Of a stretch of 64,000 nt of DNA, positions 62,769-64,000 are shown in pieces. A program made the translations under genes and the position numbers. How positions within the stretch are numbered: position 1 is the stretch's first letter; the number at the start of each line of letters is the position of its first letter. Source of the stretch: Halalkalicoccus paucihalophilus. GTDB taxonomy: Archaea > Halobacteriota > Halobacteria > Halobacteriales > Halalkalicoccaceae. The stretch spans positions 1-64,000 of the forward strand of contig NZ_LTAZ01000007.1 in NCBI RefSeq assembly GCF_001593955.1. The letters run 5' to 3'. The notes under the pieces were generated by a model, which had not been told where the DNA came from, searched no databases, and was given only the letters and a program-made list of their open reading frames with translations.

Positions 62769-64000
62769 ATGACGACACTACGGATCACGGGCGGGCGGGT
62801 CCTCCTGCCCGATCTGACCGTCGAGCGCGCGGACGTGCTCGTGGACCGAGAGGCGGGCGAGATCCTCGCGGTGGGCGATCCCGAGGACCTCGCCAACGGC
62901 GACGAGCACCTTTCCGCCGCCGGTTCGCTGGTGATCCCCGGCCTCGTTAACGCCCACGGCCACGCCGCGATGGCGCTTCTCAGGGGATATGCCGACGACA
63001 AACCGCTCGACGCGTGGCTCCAGGAGGACATCTGGCCCGCCGAGGCCGAACTCACCCCCGAAGACGTGCGCGCGGGCGCGGAACTCGCGATCATCGAGAT
63101 GATCAAGTCCGGTACGACGGCGTTCGCGGACATGTACTTCGAGGTGGGGGAGATCGTCGCGGCGGTCGAGGCCTCAGGTATGCGTGCCCGTCTCGGCCAC
63201 GGGATCGTCACGGTCGGCAAGGACGAGGAGGCCGCACGCGCGGACGTCGAGGAGAGCATTAGGGTCGCCCGGGAGTTCGACGGGAGCGCGGAGGGCCGGA
63301 TCTCGACGGCGGTGATGCCCCACAGCCTCACGACGATGTCGGAGGAATCGCTCGTGCGCTCGGTCGAGGGGGCCCGTGAGGCCGGCGTGCCGGTTCACTT
63401 CCATGCCAACGAGACCCGCGAAGAGGTCGAACCGATCGTCGAGGAGCACGGGGTTCGACCGCTCAAGTACGCCGACAGACTGGGTCTGCTGGAGGAGGGG
63501 AACTTTCTCGCCCACGGCGTTCACCTCGACGAGCGGGAGATCGGCCTGCTCACGGAGGCGGGGACGGGCGTGATCCACTGCCCTGCCTCGAACATGAAGC
63601 TCGCGAGTGGGATGGCCCCCGTCCAGCGGCTCCTCGATGCGGGGGTTTCCGTCGGATTGGGCACCGACGGCGCGGCCTCGAACAACGACCTCGACCTCTT
63701 CGACGAGATGCGCGACGCGGCCATGCTCGGCAAACTCGCAGCCGACTCGGCGGCCGCCGTCCCCGCAGAAGCGGTCGTGGAGATGTCGACTACGGGTAGC
63801 GCCGAGGCGATCGGGATCGGTTCGGGGAAAATAGAGGCGGGCGCGAACGCCGACCTCGCCGTCGTGGACTTCGAGAAACCCCACCTCACGCCGGCTCACG
63901 ACCCCGTGAGTCACCTCGCGTACGCGGTCCGCGGATCGGACGTGCGCCACACGGTCTGCGATGGGGAGGTCCTCATGTGCGACCAGGAGGTACTGACGCT
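62769..64000 (+). CDS. Amidohydrolase, MTA/SAH-deaminase-like (cut by window edge)
   Basis: 410 residues are visible with no stop before the edge. LVIPGLVNAHGHAAMALLRG (HxH metal site), PLDAWLQEDIWPAEAELTPE, VPVHFHANETREEVEPIVEE, FLAHGVHLDEREIGLLTEAG and VGLGTDGAASNNDLDLFDEM (catalytic Asp) match MtaD-like deaminases of 5'-methylthioadenosine or S-adenosylhomocysteine. Usual length is about 430, so some 20 residues are missing. It stands 50 bp after the ketopantoate-reductase-like gene. Confidence 0.88.
   Translation, partial: MTTLRITGGRVLLPDLTVERADVLVDREAGEILAVGDPEDLANGDEHLSAAGSLVIPGLVNAHGHAAMALLRGYADDKPLDAWLQEDIWPAEAELTPEDVRAGAELAIIEMIKSGTTAFADMYFEVGEIVAAVEASGMRARLGHGIVTVGKDEEAARADVEESIRVAREFDGSAEGRISTAVMPHSLTTMSEESLVRSVEGAREAGVPVHFHANETREEVEPIVEEHGVRPLKYADRLGLLEEGNFLAHGVHLDEREIGLLTEAGTGVIHCPASNMKLASGMAPVQRLLDAGVSVGLGTDGAASNNDLDLFDEMRDAAMLGKLAADSAAAVPAEAVVEMSTTGSAEAIGIGSGKIEAGANADLAVVDFEKPHLTPAHDPVSHLAYAVRGSDVRHTVCDGEVLMCDQEVLT

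Noticed and set aside
1..64000. CRISPR array or defence operon
   Set aside because: No regular repeat-spacer pattern and no cas, restriction or toxin genes were seen; the only tandem repeats (29939-30086) are contiguous and degenerate.

Overview
The window is chromosomal DNA of a haloarchaeon (class Halobacteria). The proteins are acidic and Asp/Glu-rich, and most of the DNA is GC-rich with GC-ending codons. Archaeal hallmarks are a TATA-box-binding protein gene, a replication factor C small-subunit gene, Trm-G10 tRNA methyltransferase, HTH-10 (Bat-type), TrmB and Lrp regulators, HalOD1 and DUF7344-like proteins, and near-leaderless genes behind TATA boxes. The mix would suit a Halalkalicoccus- or Natrialba-like genome, but I cannot fix the genus.

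Layout. (1) 1-5.7 kb is an AT-rich accessory island. It holds the end of a beta-helix protein, a winged-helix protein, a HalOD1 protein, two tiny C2HC zinc-finger paralogues, a broken Tat-lipoprotein polysaccharide deacetylase, a divergent geranylgeranylglyceryl-phosphate-synthase paralogue, a badly decayed siderophore ABC substrate-binding protein, and a structured element that looks like the 3' end of an IS1341/IS605-type element. (2) 5.7-23.5 kb is mixed: membrane hydrolase, orphan ABC-2 permease, UspA, GntP permease, a MoxR/DUF4350 operon, a Tat-signal protein with a GMC oxidoreductase, a TPR protein, an HTH-10 regulator, DCC and lipase-maturation-factor proteins. Among them lie four gene remnants: acyl-CoA synthetase, agmatinase-like ureohydrolase, sugar epimerase and glycosyltransferase. 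(3) 23.6-31.4 kb is an acetoin-dehydrogenase-like 2-oxoacid dehydrogenase locus: E1 alpha, E1 beta, an AcoX-like NAD-kinase-fold protein, a VOC protein, and an E2 with an altered catalytic motif. A second, solitary E1 alpha follows. (4) 31.4-40.2 kb carries peroxiredoxin, luciferase-like oxidoreductase, ADP-forming acyl-CoA synthetase, a GCS2-type glutamate-cysteine ligase, Lrp, MFS and OsmC genes and an O-antigen-ligase pseudogene. (5) 40.2-49.3 kb is a probable 5-oxoproline system: biotin carboxylase, PxpB, PxpC, PxpA, amidase and a biotin carrier, with pyroglutamyl peptidase a few kb further on. (6) 49.7-64 kb is mostly core: tRNA-Ile(GAU), FxsA, DUF255 protein, TrmB, RFC, two tandem AtoE-type transporters plus a thioesterase, Trm-G10, TBP behind a perfectly palindromic TATA box, a CPBP protease, HisG, a ketopantoate-reductase-like protein and an MTA/SAH-deaminase-like amidohydrolase cut by the right edge.

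Two themes stand out. First, at least seven gene remnants are spread over 40 kb. Three of them (epimerase, glycosyltransferase, O-antigen ligase) come from surface-polysaccharide genes, and a broken polysaccharide deacetylase joins them, so surface-glycan functions appear to have been lost. Second, glutamate-cysteine ligase, pyroglutamyl peptidase, amidase and the biotin-linked Pxp cluster could together form a route that makes, releases and consumes 5-oxoproline. That link is an inference from gene content and proximity.
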